From assembly GCF_001724715.1 (NCBI RefSeq), contig NZ_MEFG01000006.1, forward strand, positions 1 to 60,344: a stretch of 60,344 nt of DNA. The letters are read 5' to 3'. Below, one piece after another: positions 45,665 to 54,556 of this stretch (within the stretch, counting starts at the first letter, position 1; every line of letters begins with the position of its first letter). Below the pieces are notes generated by a model. It saw nothing but the letters and a program-made list of their open reading frames with translations, did no database searches and was not told the DNA's origin. This DNA is from Sphingomonas sp. SCN 67-18 (lineage in GTDB: Bacteria > Pseudomonadota > Alphaproteobacteria > Sphingomonadales > Sphingomonadaceae). Both the position numbers and the translations under genes were made by a program.

Positions 45665-46963
45665 TTGAGCCAGATTGACCATAGCCACCGCGCGGACGCG
45701 TCGACCTGGGTGGACGGCGCCGACCACCATCCTGACTTCCCGGTTCAAAACCTGCCGCTGGGCGTCTTCGCGCCCGCCAGCGGCGCGGCGCGGATCGGCA
45801 CCGCGATCGGCGACTATATACTCGATCTCTCCGCCATGGCCGCTCAAGGCCATCTGCCGCAGGCGGTTGCGCCCGCGCTGCGCCGGCCCACGCTCAACCC
45901 GCTGTTCGCCTTGCCCGCATCCGCCCGGCGCGGCCTGCGCCACGCCCTGTTCGAACGGCTGACCGGGGAAGACGGTTATGCCCTGCTGCATCCCCATCTG
46001 CACCGCGCCGCGCACTGCGCCATGCACCTGCCGTTCCAGGTCGGCGACTACACCGATTTCTACACCGGCATCCATCACGCCGCCAACATCGGCAGGCAAT
46101 TCCGGCCCGACAACCCGCTCCTCCCCAATTACAAACATATCCCCATCGCCTATCATGGCCGCGCCTCGTCGCTGCGGGTTTCGGGGGAGCCGCTGTTCAG
46201 GCCAAGGGGCCAGATCAAACCAGCCGCGGACGATGCGCCGCGTTATGAACCATGCCGACCGCTGGACTACGAGCTTGAGCTGGGCATCTGGATCGCCGGG
46301 GAAAACCCGCGCGGCGCCCCCGTGCCGGTCGGCGATGCCGCGGATCGGATCGGCGGCTACTGCCTGCTGAACGACTGGTCGGCGCGCGACATCCAGGCAT
46401 GGGAATATCAGCCGCTCGGGCCCTTCATGGCCAAGAATTTCCTGACCAGCCTGTCGCCCTGGGTGGTGACGCAAGAGGCCATGGCGCCCTTCCGCCTGCC
46501 CCAGCGCGCGCGCGCCGCCGGTGATCCCGCCATTCTCCCCCATTTGCTTCACGAGCGCGATCAGGCCGGGGGCGCGCTCGCCATCACCCTTGAGGCCGGG
46601 CTGCGAACGGCGGCCATGCGCGCCGCCCGTCAGCCAGCGCATCGGCTGAGTGAGGTCGGCGCCGACCACATGTATTGGACGCCGGCACAGATGATCGCCC
46701 ATCACACGTCCAACGGATGCAATTTGCGGCCCGGCGATCTGCTTGGCACCGGCACCATCTCCGGCCCCGATCGCACCGGTTTCGGCAGCTTGATGGAAAT
46801 CGCCACGGGCGGCGCAACGCCGATCACGCTTCCCAATGGAGAGGTGCGCGCCTTTCTGGAGGACGGCGACGAGATCATCTTCCGCGCGAAAGCGGAGAAG
46901 CCTGGTTATCGTTCCATCGGCTTCGGCATATGTACCGGGGTCGTCACCGCGGCCATGCCATGA
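45665..46963 (+). CDS. fahA: Fumarylacetoacetase
   Basis: Last step of the homogentisate route, splitting fumarylacetoacetate into fumarate and acetoacetate. 432 residues with the N-terminal SH3-like part and the catalytic domain: FYTGIHHAANIGRQFRP, LDYELELGIWIAGEN (metal Glu pair), LNDWSARDIQAWEYQPLGPF and GDLLGTGTISGP. The start is TTG 45665 after AAGGAGA. No homogentisate dioxygenase or isomerase gene is nearby, so these must be elsewhere or the enzyme handles an analogue. A run of ten G follows the stop (46976-46985). Confidence 0.93.
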   Translation: MSQIDHSHRADASTWVDGADHHPDFPVQNLPLGVFAPASGAARIGTAIGDYILDLSAMAAQGHLPQAVAPALRRPTLNPLFALPASARRGLRHALFERLTGEDGYALLHPHLHRAAHCAMHLPFQVGDYTDFYTGIHHAANIGRQFRPDNPLLPNYKHIPIAYHGRASSLRVSGEPLFRPRGQIKPAADDAPRYEPCRPLDYELELGIWIAGENPRGAPVPVGDAADRIGGYCLLNDWSARDIQAWEYQPLGPFMAKNFLTSLSPWVVTQEAMAPFRLPQRARAAGDPAILPHLLHERDQAGGALAITLEAGLRTAAMRAARQPAHRLSEVGADHMYWTPAQMIAHHTSNGCNLRPGDLLGTGTISGPDRTGFGSLMEIATGGATPITLPNGEVRAFLEDGDEIIFRAKAEKPGYRSIGFGICTGVVTAAMP

Positions 46964-47117
46964 TCCGTCGGCCGAGGGGGGGGGGTGACGCCGCACCCCG
47001 GCTCCACGAGCCTGCGCGAATGGCCTGCCGACCGCACGCAGCACAGCGGGGGCGCTGGTGCACGCCCGGAACGCCGCAACGGGCCGGGCCATCGTCAACC
47101 CGCCACGCCGCCTGACC

Positions 47118-48273
47118 TCAGATCTCGGGATCCTGCAGGCGAAAACGACGGACGCCGCCGGCCCGCGCGATCGCCGCCTGAACATCCGGCCGCACCTTCA
47201 ATTCGCTGCGCCGGGTATCGACGGGGCTGACGGGATATGATGCCGGGGGCGGATCATAATCGGAAAGATAGCGCAGTGCCGCTGGCCGCAGCTCGGGATC
47301 GTCCAGCCGGTGGATGATCGCGGCGGCCGCTCCGTCAAGGTCACCCGCACAGAGCCGAAGCATGGTCAGCACGCCCGGATTGTCCTGCTCATGCGCCGCC
47401 GCATAATCGAGGTCGTCCTTCGCCGACGCGGCCTGTCCAAGCGCCAGCCGCGCACAACCCTGGAGGCCGCGCATCTCCATCCGGCCATAGGGGCTGAGCT
47501 CAGCCGATTCCGGCTTCAGGAGCGAAACGGTCGCCAGTGCATCCGCCGGGCGGCCAAAACGCAGCTGGGCATAGCCCAGATTGATCGTCTGGCTCACATT
47601 GCGCCCGTCGCCTTCCTTGAATTTCATCGCCCTACGGAAAGCGGCAACGCCATCGTCATAACGGCCGAGCATCAGATAGGTGCGCGCTTTCGCATCCAGC
47701 CACCATATGTACTTCTCGTCCCAATCCTTGAGCGCCGTGCTGCCTCGCTTACCCGACCTAACCGCTTCCAATTCCGTCAAGGCCTCCTCGCCCCGGCCCA
47801 ACTGCATCAGATAATCTGCGATCATCAGCGTCGCGGAAAGCGATTCAGGGTGATCGGACACAATCCGCCGTGTCACGCTGAGGTCGCGCTCCACTTCGGC
47901 GCGGCCATCGAACCCGGACGGCATCGCCTCGCGCAGCCGCGGGTCAAGGCTTACATCGATGAGTGTCGACAATATAGCGATAGGCGACATCATATTGCTT
48001 CAGTTCGAACGCGCTCGAACTCGCCCGCAGGTAGATCATCGCCTGATCCTTCTCCGCCAGCCTGGCGAAGTCCTGGTCGGCAATCGCGGCCTCCCACAGT
48101 TTCAGGCTTTCGCGATGATTGCCCCGCGCCCGCGCCCGCTCGGCAGCTTCAATATGCCGTATCACGGACGAGTCCGCCGAAATCATCGGGGCGTCCGCCG
48201 AAGCGAAAGCGGCCGGCACGGCAAATATGCCCAGCGCCAAGACGACTCCCGAAACCAAAATTGCGTGCCGCAT
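47118..48273 (-). pseudogene. Exported TPR-type repeat protein, frameshifted
   Basis: The 5' part starts [20 protein letters not shown] (signal peptide) and reads to about 47965, ending YDVAYRYIVDTHRCKP then stop. The second frame, open from 47993, carries on with LSTLIDVSLDPRLREAMP and runs to 47118 through helical-repeat stretches (YIWWLDAKARTYLMLGRYDDGVAAFRRAMKF, given here only in part: LGRYDDGVAAFRRAMKF). Both parts look like one tetratricopeptide-like protein of about 375 residues with a single-base shift near 47960-47980. It could be a real mutation or a sequencing error. Confidence 0.75.
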
Positions 48274-48373
48274 GAACACCTCCAGGCTCATTCTGGAGCC
48301 TCACCGGCGTCACACGCAACCCGCATTTCGACGCGCCGCGCAGCGGAGCGGGGTCCGCACACCGCTCGCGGCC

Positions 48374-48619
48374 ATGCGCGGCCGCTATGAACAGGCAGGC
48401 CCGGCGCTCGAGGCGCAGCTGGCCGCCGGCGTCTCGTTCGACGATTTCTTCGCGCAGGCGCCGGGCCTCAACCCCGCGCGGATGCGCGTCACCGGCACGG
48501 TCTGCGGCGTCCGGGTCGAAACGGTGGAAGAACCGACGATGCGCACCATCCGCATCCTCGACAGGCTGGTCGACGAACTCGCCCGGGGCCGCGGGATGGA
48601 CAGCATCCTGGGCCGGTAG
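48374..48619 (+). pseudogene. Orphan C-terminal gene fragment, family not recognised
   Basis: 81 codons from ATG 48374; the last 65 look like the end of a cytoplasmic enzyme ([19 protein letters not shown], then [18 protein letters not shown]). Codon use is that of a housekeeping gene, but no upstream body of the gene is present: the DNA before it is the divergent start of the repeat-protein gene. I read it as a leftover tail after a rearrangement; a free-standing small protein is the alternative. Confidence 0.45.
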
Positions 48620-48628
48620 GCCGCGCCG

Positions 48629-49120
48629 TCAAACGGGCGGCACGACCACGCCGGTCCCGCTCTTCACCCGGTCCAGCGCCACCAGCGTGCGAAAGCTGGC
48701 GACCCATTCATGGTCGGAAAACAGGCTGCGGGTCAGCGCCTCATAAGCGCGCATGTCCGGCGTCAGGATCACCAGCACGAAACTGGTCCCGCCGGTGGTG
48801 TAATAGCATTGCTGCACTTCCGGCGTGCTGCGGAACAGCGCCTTGGCGCGGTCGATGCTCTCGGTCCGCTCGTCGCGCAGGAACACCTCGACGATCGCGG
48901 TGATCGCCACGGCCAGCGCATCGGGGTCGACCAGCGCCACATTGGCGCGGATCACCCCGGCCTGCTCCATCGCCGCGATCCGCCGCTGCACCGCCGCGGC
49001 GGAAAGGTGGACCGCCTCTGCGATCACGCGCTGCGGCGTCTTGTTGTCGCGCTGGACGATGCGCAGGATCTGGCGGTCGAACGCATCCAGGCTGCGCGCG
49101 GCGGAGGGCTTTTTCGGCAT
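48629..49120 (-). CDS. Lrp/AsnC-family transcriptional regulator
   Basis: 163 residues: N-terminal helix-turn-helix (LDAFDRQILRIVQRDNKTPQ, then HLSAAAVQRRIAAMEQAG) and the RAM ligand-binding domain (CYYTTGGTSFVLVILTPDM). Start MPKKPSAARS selected over longer frames because the family begins shortly before the LDxxDRxIL motif. Divergent from an EamA transporter gene (104-bp gap), the usual Lrp pattern for controlling an amino-acid exporter. Confidence 0.93.
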   Translation of the reverse strand: MPKKPSAARSLDAFDRQILRIVQRDNKTPQRVIAEAVHLSAAAVQRRIAAMEQAGVIRANVALVDPDALAVAITAIVEVFLRDERTESIDRAKALFRSTPEVQQCYYTTGGTSFVLVILTPDMRAYEALTRSLFSDHEWVASFRTLVALDRVKSGTGVVVPPV

Positions 49121-49223
49121 GAACGGGTTTTTGTTGCATTTGGGCGGGCAATCAAGAGCGCTCAACTCGCCCCGGCGGTGATATTTCACGCCCAGCCCCC
49201 TTCCCGGCGCAGAAAGTCTTTCG

Positions 49224-50177
49224 ATGCAGGCCGCGCTTCCCCACCCCTCCGGTTCCGGCAACATCCTGGCCGGCGTGCTGTGCGGCATCGCCGCCGGCGC
49301 GCTGTGGGGGTTGGTCTTCCTCGCGCCGGAACTGGCCCGCGCCTTCAGCCCGCTGCAACTCAGCATCGGCCGCTACCTTGCCTACGGCCTGCTCTCGGTG
49401 GCGTTGATCGCGCCGCGCTGGGCAAGGCTGCGCGCCCTGCTCTCGCGCCGGGACTGGCTGGACCTCGCCTGGCTCGCGCTGGCCGGCAACACCCTCTATT
49501 ACATCCTGCTCGCCGCCGCGGTGCAGACCGGCGGCATCGCCATGACCTCGCTCATCGTCGGCTTCCTGCCGGTGCTCATCACCCTCATCGGCAGCCGCGC
49601 CCGGGGCGCCGTGCCGTTCGCCCAGCTGCTCCCCTCGCTGCTGTTCTGCGCGGCGGGCGCCATCTGCATCGGCTGGCACGCGCTGGCGGCGCTGGCCTCC
49701 GGCGCGCAGCCGGGCCAGCTCGTCGGGCTGGCCTGCGCGGTCGCCGCGCTGCTCTGCTGGACCGCCTTCGCCATCGGCAACAGCCGCGCCCTCGCCCGGC
49801 TGGGCGGCGTCTCGGCGCATGAATGGAACCTGCTGCTCGGCCTCGCCACCGGCGCACAGGCGCTGCTGCTCCTCCCGGCGGCGCTGATCCACGACACATG
49901 GACGCAATCGGGCGCGGACTGGCTGCTCTTCGCCGCCCTCTCGGTCGGCGTCGCGCTGCTCGCCTCGCTGGGCGGCTATGCGCTGTGGAACCGGATGAGC
50001 CGCCTGCTGCCGCTCACGCTGGTCGGCCAGATGATCCTGTTCGAAACGCTGTTCGCGCTCATCTATGCCTTCCTCTGGGAACAGCGCCTGCCCACCGCGC
50101 TGGAGGCAGCGGCCTTCGTCTTCCTCTCGCTCGGCGTGGTCACCTGCCTGTCCGCCCACCAGCAAAGGCCGCGCTGA
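49224..50177 (+). CDS. EamA/DMT-family transporter
   Basis: 317 residues with ten hydrophobic helices and the duplicated EamA layout; the first half opens GVLCGIAAGALWGLVFLAPE, the typical site. Probable exporter of an amino acid or other small metabolite. The divergent Lrp-type regulator supports an amino-acid-related role. Confidence 0.9.
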   Translation: MQAALPHPSGSGNILAGVLCGIAAGALWGLVFLAPELARAFSPLQLSIGRYLAYGLLSVALIAPRWARLRALLSRRDWLDLAWLALAGNTLYYILLAAAVQTGGIAMTSLIVGFLPVLITLIGSRARGAVPFAQLLPSLLFCAAGAICIGWHALAALASGAQPGQLVGLACAVAALLCWTAFAIGNSRALARLGGVSAHEWNLLLGLATGAQALLLLPAALIHDTWTQSGADWLLFAALSVGVALLASLGGYALWNRMSRLLPLTLVGQMILFETLFALIYAFLWEQRLPTALEAAAFVFLSLGVVTCLSAHQQRPR

Positions 50178-50258
50178 CCCGGCCACCCTCGGCCCCACGT
50201 CACAAATCTTGCACGCAACGCCAACCGGCCCGTCACATTGCCGGGCTAGCAGCGCGCG

Positions 50259-51296
50259 GTGACCATGCGACCCGCCCTCCACAACCGCCCGCTGCGCATC
50301 CCCGCTCATGCCAAGGCCGCGCTGCGCATCCTGTTCCTCGCCAAACACGCGCTGGGAGACGGCCGCCCGGACAGTATGGACGGCAACCACGCCACCTATC
50401 ATCACGAACTGCTGACCACGCTCGGCGCGATCGGCCTCAACGTCACCCCGGCCAATGATTATGCCGCCCTGTTCGCGCGGCCCGATGCGGATTTCGTCAT
50501 CCCGCTGCTCAATCGCGGCGGCTTCCAGAACAGCGAGATGCTGGCGCCGCTGCTCCTCGCCCGCCACGCCATGCCCTATCTCGGCGCGCAGCCGATCATC
50601 CGCGGCCTGTCGGACGACAAGCATCTGATGAAGGTGGTCGCCCGGCATCAGGGCGTGCCAACGGCGGACTGGGCGGTCTACCGCAGCGGCGATCCGGTCA
50701 TCGCGGAACCCGCCTTCCGCGCCGAACGGCTGGTGGTGAAACCCAACGCCTCCTCGGCCTCCTGGGGCGTGGCGATGGTCGACAGCTGGGCGGCGGCCCG
50801 CGCCCATGTCGCGGCGCTGCACGCCCAGGGCCATGACGTGATCGTGGAGCCATGGACCCCGCTCATCGACGTCGCCGTGCCGGTCATCGGCGCGGACGGC
50901 CCCTGGCTGCTGCCGCCCATGGCCTATCTGCCGGACGATCCCCGCCAGTTCCGCTCCTATGAGGAAAAGCGCGCCCTCGTCGAAACCGCGGACGATCCGC
51001 TCGCCCCGGTGGACGATCCCGCCATCGTCGCCCGGCTCCACGCGCAGGTCAGGCCGCTGGTCGGGCAATTATGGCCGTTCGATTATGGCCGCTTCGAATT
51101 CCGCTACGATCCGCTTGCCGGCCGCATCGCCTTCATGGAGGTCAACCTGTCCTGCAACCTGTGGTCGCGCAAGACCATCTCGCGCGCCGCGCGGCTGGCG
51201 GGGATGGACCATGAAATGCTGGTCGAAACCATCGTCGCGCACAGCCTGATGCGCCAGCGGCTGCTCTGCCCGGATCAGGTCCGCCGCGCGGCATGA
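50259..51296 (+). CDS. ATP-grasp ligase, D-Ala-D-Ala-ligase-like
   Basis: 345 residues. The middle and C-terminal parts show ATP-grasp features: SDDKHLMKVVARHQGVPTADW, RLVVKPNASSASWGVAMV, and the Mg site FMEVNLSCNLWSRKTISRAA near the end, close to the EVN..P of Ddl. The N terminus differs from true Ddl. It probably joins a carboxylate to an amine; the product is unknown. The stop overlaps the next gene start (ATGA), linking it with a nucleotidyltransferase. Confidence 0.8.
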   Translation: MTMRPALHNRPLRIPAHAKAALRILFLAKHALGDGRPDSMDGNHATYHHELLTTLGAIGLNVTPANDYAALFARPDADFVIPLLNRGGFQNSEMLAPLLLARHAMPYLGAQPIIRGLSDDKHLMKVVARHQGVPTADWAVYRSGDPVIAEPAFRAERLVVKPNASSASWGVAMVDSWAAARAHVAALHAQGHDVIVEPWTPLIDVAVPVIGADGPWLLPPMAYLPDDPRQFRSYEEKRALVETADDPLAPVDDPAIVARLHAQVRPLVGQLWPFDYGRFEFRYDPLAGRIAFMEVNLSCNLWSRKTISRAARLAGMDHEMLVETIVAHSLMRQRLLCPDQVRRAA

Positions 51297-52084
51297 CGAC
51301 CGCCCTCATCCTCGCCGGCAAGCGCGACGGGCTGGTCGATCCGCTGGCCGAAAGGGCCGGGGTGTCGCACAAATGCCTGGTCCCGGTCGCGGGCCGGCCG
51401 CTCATCGCCCATGTCCTCGCAGCGCTCGCCGCCGCCCCGCACGTCCGGCGGATCCTGATCTCCATCGACGATCCCGCGCCCCTCGCCGCCGTGGCGGAGG
51501 TGCGCGACGGGCTGGCGCAGGGCCGCGTCGCCATCGTCCCGGCGCGCGCCAACATCGTCGACAGCGTGGCGGACGCGGCGGCCGGCGCGCCCTTCCCGCT
51601 GCTCGTCACCACCGCCGACAATGTGCTGATCGATCCCGCCGCGCTGGCGGAGATCGACATGGCCGCGCGCACCATGGCCGCCGACGTCGCCGTCGCCTTC
51701 ACCCGCCGCGCCTCGGTGCTCGCCGCGCACCCGGACGGCCAGCGCCGCTTCTACCGCTTCAGCGACGACGCCTATTCCAACTGCAACGCCTATTGGCTGG
51801 GCAGCCCGCGCGCGCTGGCGGCGGCGGAGGTATTCCGGCAGGGCGGCCAGTTCGCCAAGCACCCGCTGCGCATCGTCCGCGCCTTCGGCATCCTCAACCT
51901 GATCCGCTTCCGCTATGGCATCGGCAGCCTCGACGCTGCCTTCCAGCGCTTCTCCCGCCGCTTCGGCGCGGCCATCCGCCCGGTCATCCTGACCAACGGC
52001 GCGGTCGCCATCGACGTCGACAACCCCCGCACCCACGCCATCGCCGAATCCCTCCTCACCGCCCGCAACCCGCAAACGGCCTGA
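51293..52084 (+). CDS. MobA-like nucleotidyltransferase
   Basis: 263 residues of the NTP-transferase (GT-A) fold: nucleotide loop TALILAGKRDG, the Lys in VSHKCLVPVAGRPL, and the metal site TTADNVLI. The family includes sugar-phosphate and molybdenum-cofactor nucleotidyltransferases; the specific substrate is not clear. Translated with the ATP-grasp gene, which suggests a two-step modification of one small molecule or cell-surface component. Confidence 0.8.
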   Translation: MTTALILAGKRDGLVDPLAERAGVSHKCLVPVAGRPLIAHVLAALAAAPHVRRILISIDDPAPLAAVAEVRDGLAQGRVAIVPARANIVDSVADAAAGAPFPLLVTTADNVLIDPAALAEIDMAARTMAADVAVAFTRRASVLAAHPDGQRRFYRFSDDAYSNCNAYWLGSPRALAAAEVFRQGGQFAKHPLRIVRAFGILNLIRFRYGIGSLDAAFQRFSRRFGAAIRPVILTNGAVAIDVDNPRTHAIAESLLTARNPQTA

Positions 52085-52150
52085 TCCCGACGCACGCCCG
52101 CCCCGACACACCGCCAGCCCAGCCTCCATGTTTCCGCCCGCAGGGCACGA

Positions 52151-52210
52151 CACAGCACAGCACAGCACAGCACAGCACAGCACAGCACAGCACAGCACAG
52201 CACAGCACAG
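52151..52210. repeat. (CACAG)12 pentanucleotide microsatellite
   Basis: Twelve perfect CACAG units in a row, bounded by CACGA on the left and CGTCACC on the right. It lies in the gap after the nucleotidyltransferase gene. Five-base units would shift frame if translated, and perfect repeats of this length tend to change length during replication. Confidence 0.95.
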
Positions 52211-52740
52211 CGTCACCGGGGCCGGAAAGCATTTCAACCCTCAGGCGACCCGATCCCGGTACAAGACCGCCCCGACGCCCGCGCTCCGCCAAGCACCGTC
52301 GCCCGACGAAGGACAACGTCGCTAATCGCAAGCAGCCTGATCCCGGCACAGCCATCCCGACACTCGCGCCTCCGCCGCATCACACGGCGCGCCGTCTCCG
52401 GCGACGCAGAACATCACAACCCACCGGCGGTAAGATCCCGACACCCGCGCTTCCACTACATCACAAGACACGCCGTCGCGCAGCAACGGAAAGCATCGCC
52501 GCCCGCAGGCGGCATGCTCCCAACAGACAGCCGCCCCGATGCCCCTATTGCCGCCCGGATCAAGCCGCGCGCCGCCGCCCGGCAACGATGGACACCGCCG
52601 CCCGCAGGCAGCCTGACATCAGCGCAACCACCCCTAAAAACCGCGCTTCCGCCCGCACCGCATCACACGGCGCGCCGTCGCCCGGCGGCGGGAAGCATCG
52701 CCGCCCGCCACCGGGCCGATCGCGCCTGCGCAGATCGGCG
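52205..52740. repeat. Degenerate minisatellite-like array
   Basis: The gap 52085-52785 has no credible gene but repeats a theme. The core CCGCATCACACGGCGCGCCGTC is exact at 52375-52396 and 52658-52679. Diverged forms at about 52456 and 52555 space the units by roughly 81, 99 and 103 bases, and each is followed by a GAAAGCATCGCCGCCCGCAGG-like segment (shown in parts: GAAAGCATCG, CCGCCCGCAGG). The CACAG microsatellite interrupts an earlier unit. Confidence 0.6.
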
Positions 52741-52785
52741 CGATTCACCCGCGCCGGGCCGGAATCACCCGTCGTCCGTCGCCGC

Positions 52786-53367
52786 CTACAGCTTCAGCGT
52801 CGCCACCAGCGCGCGATATTTCTCGACGTCGCGGTCGAAGAAATAAAGCGCCGGCGCCTCGAAGATCACCAGATAGAGCCGGCCGTTCACCATCGCCCCC
52901 ACGCCCTCGCCCTTGCGCCGCACCTCGTCGTCGGCGCGGGTGAAGTCATAGGTGAAGCGGATGCCCTTGTTGCCGGACAGCAAGGCGGGCTCCTGCGTGG
53001 CAATCTCCATCTGGTTGACGGCGAACTGGCTGCGATAGGTCGATTCCAGCAACGCCGGAATGTCGGTGATCAGCATGTCGGCCGCCACTTTCCGCAGCGG
53101 CCGGTTCTTCTTGTCCACCTCGCGCACCAGCGGCTGGCCCGCCGCGATGCCGCCGAAGAAGGTCACCTTGTTCAGCGAATCCCCGTCGAGCGTCCACAGC
53201 TCGACATTCTTGCCGTCGCTGCGGCTCAGCCGGTTCCACTCCCCGGCGGGCGTCGCGGACAGGCCCGATTTGGCGATCCCGGCGCGCGGCCCGGGCGCGA
53301 CCAGCGAATTGGCCAGGGCGGGCGCGGCGCTCAGGGAAAACAGCGCGATGTAGATGGCGGCACGCAT
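52786..53367 (-). CDS. Exported protein of unknown function
   Basis: 193 residues with a signal peptide (AAIYIALFSLSAAPALA), predicted periplasmic. The mature part is likely beta-rich with no domain I recognise; it ends FFDRDVEKYRALVATLKL. It is the last gene of a three-gene operon with an M48 protease (12-base gap) and another exported protein, so it may be a client or partner of that protease. Confidence 0.8.
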   Translation of the reverse strand: MRAAIYIALFSLSAAPALANSLVAPGPRAGIAKSGLSATPAGEWNRLSRSDGKNVELWTLDGDSLNKVTFFGGIAAGQPLVREVDKKNRPLRKVAADMLITDIPALLESTYRSQFAVNQMEIATQEPALLSGNKGIRFTYDFTRADDEVRRKGEGVGAMVNGRLYLVIFEAPALYFFDRDVEKYRALVATLKL

Positions 53368-53379
53368 GGTCGGAACTCC

Positions 53380-54555
53380 TTAATTCGCCAGCAGGGCGTT
53401 GATCGCTTTGGCGTCGGGTGCATCGGGACGGGCGGAAAGATAGGCGGCCAGCGCCGCGCGGGCTTCGTCGGTCTGGCCGTTGCGCAACAGCGACAGGCCA
53501 AGGCTGCGGTCCAGTTCCGGCGCCAGATAACCCGCCGCCCGCGCCTGCCGGTAATAGTCGCTGGCCAGCTGCAGGTCGCGCGGGTTGGCGCGGGCGCGGT
53601 AAAGCTCGCCGCGGGCAAAGAGCAGCTCGCCGGTCCACCCCGCACGGCTGGCGACATTTTCAAGGATATATTCGCTGCCGCCAAAATCGTTCAGCTTCAC
53701 CTGCGCGGCCAGGAAGCGCGACAGATAGGGAGCCATCGCCTCGCTGAATTCCTGCGCCCTGGCGTCGCCGCCCGGCGGCAGCTTGGCGGCCTCTGCGGAA
53801 AGATAGGCCGCGCGCTGCGGCGATGCGGGATGGGTGTCGAAAAATCCGGCGGAATATTTGGTCCGCGCCTTCTGGTTGCGCCCGGCGGCGCTGGCGTCGG
53901 CCTCCGCCATCAGCGATTGCCAGATGTTCGCCGCCGCCTCGGCCGGATAGCCGGAGCGGGCAAGATATTTCAGGCCCAGAATGTCCGCATCCGTCTCCTG
54001 CGCGCGGTCGAACCGATAGATGGATCCCGCCAGCCAGAAGTTGGCGATGCCGGAATTGGTGGCGCTGGCCATGCCGATCACCGTCAGCCACGCCATCATA
54101 TCGGTCGCGCCGCGCATCTTCTTATAGCCGTTCAGGCCGTGGCGCAGCTCGAAATGGGCGAATTCATGGCCCAGCACGGCGGCCAACTCGGCTTCGTTGC
54201 GCACCCTCAGCAACAGGCCGGATTGCACCTGCATCGCGCCGTTGGGCATCATCGATGCGTTGAACTGGGGAATCTCCATCGCATAGACGCGCACGCCCCG
54301 GCAGCGGTCCTGCCCCACCTCGCGGCACAGCACGGCCAGCAGATATTCCTCCAGCCGCCCGTCCCTAATCCGCGCCGGGCTGTCGCGGATGACCCGCTCG
54401 GCCTCATCGGCCTGCATCCACAGCCCGCGCTCGTCCACCGTCGCCGGCTGATAGCCGGCCGTATAGGGCGGCAGCGTGAAATCCTCCGCCGCCATGGCGG
54501 GCTGCATCGCGGAACAGCCCGCTATGGCGGCGAGCATCAGGGCGATCCGCCTCAT
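53380..54555 (-). CDS. M48-family periplasmic metalloprotease
   Basis: 391 residues. The zinc motif HEFAH is at 130-134, with the third ligand Glu in ETDADILGLKYL; the C-terminal region has TPR-like helices (ELDRSLGLSLLRNGQTDEAR), as in BepA-type outer-membrane quality-control proteases. The N terminus shows a signal sequence with a cysteine (AAIAGCSAMQ), possibly a lipobox. Located one base after the upstream exported protein gene; function in outer-membrane protein upkeep is inferred from the family. Confidence 0.9.
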   Translation of the reverse strand: MRRIALMLAAIAGCSAMQPAMAAEDFTLPPYTAGYQPATVDERGLWMQADEAERVIRDSPARIRDGRLEEYLLAVLCREVGQDRCRGVRVYAMEIPQFNASMMPNGAMQVQSGLLLRVRNEAELAAVLGHEFAHFELRHGLNGYKKMRGATDMMAWLTVIGMASATNSGIANFWLAGSIYRFDRAQETDADILGLKYLARSGYPAEAAANIWQSLMAEADASAAGRNQKARTKYSAGFFDTHPASPQRAAYLSAEAAKLPPGGDARAQEFSEAMAPYLSRFLAAQVKLNDFGGSEYILENVASRAGWTGELLFARGELYRARANPRDLQLASDYYRQARAAGYLAPELDRSLGLSLLRNGQTDEARAALAAYLSARPDAPDAKAINALLAN

Positions 54556-54556
54556 G

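Noticed and set aside
28014-47000. The catabolic cluster as part of the same tRNA-inserted element
   Set aside because: The copy of the tRNA end at 27999 closes the element before the cluster, and no further copy of the repeat was found near 47 kb. A separate origin of the cluster remains possible.
47944-47993. Two separate overlapping genes or programmed frameshift in the repeat-protein locus
   Set aside because: No slippery sequence is seen at the junction, and the second frame lacks a signal peptide while continuing the same helical repeat pattern; a plain frameshift explains it better.
49152-51068. A 638-codon minus-strand frame opposite the EamA and ATP-grasp genes
   Set aside because: Gln/Arg/Glu-rich translation without domains, antisense to two well-supported genes.
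52151-52210. CRISPR array
   Set aside because: The units are adjacent 5-mers without spacers, and no cas gene is near.
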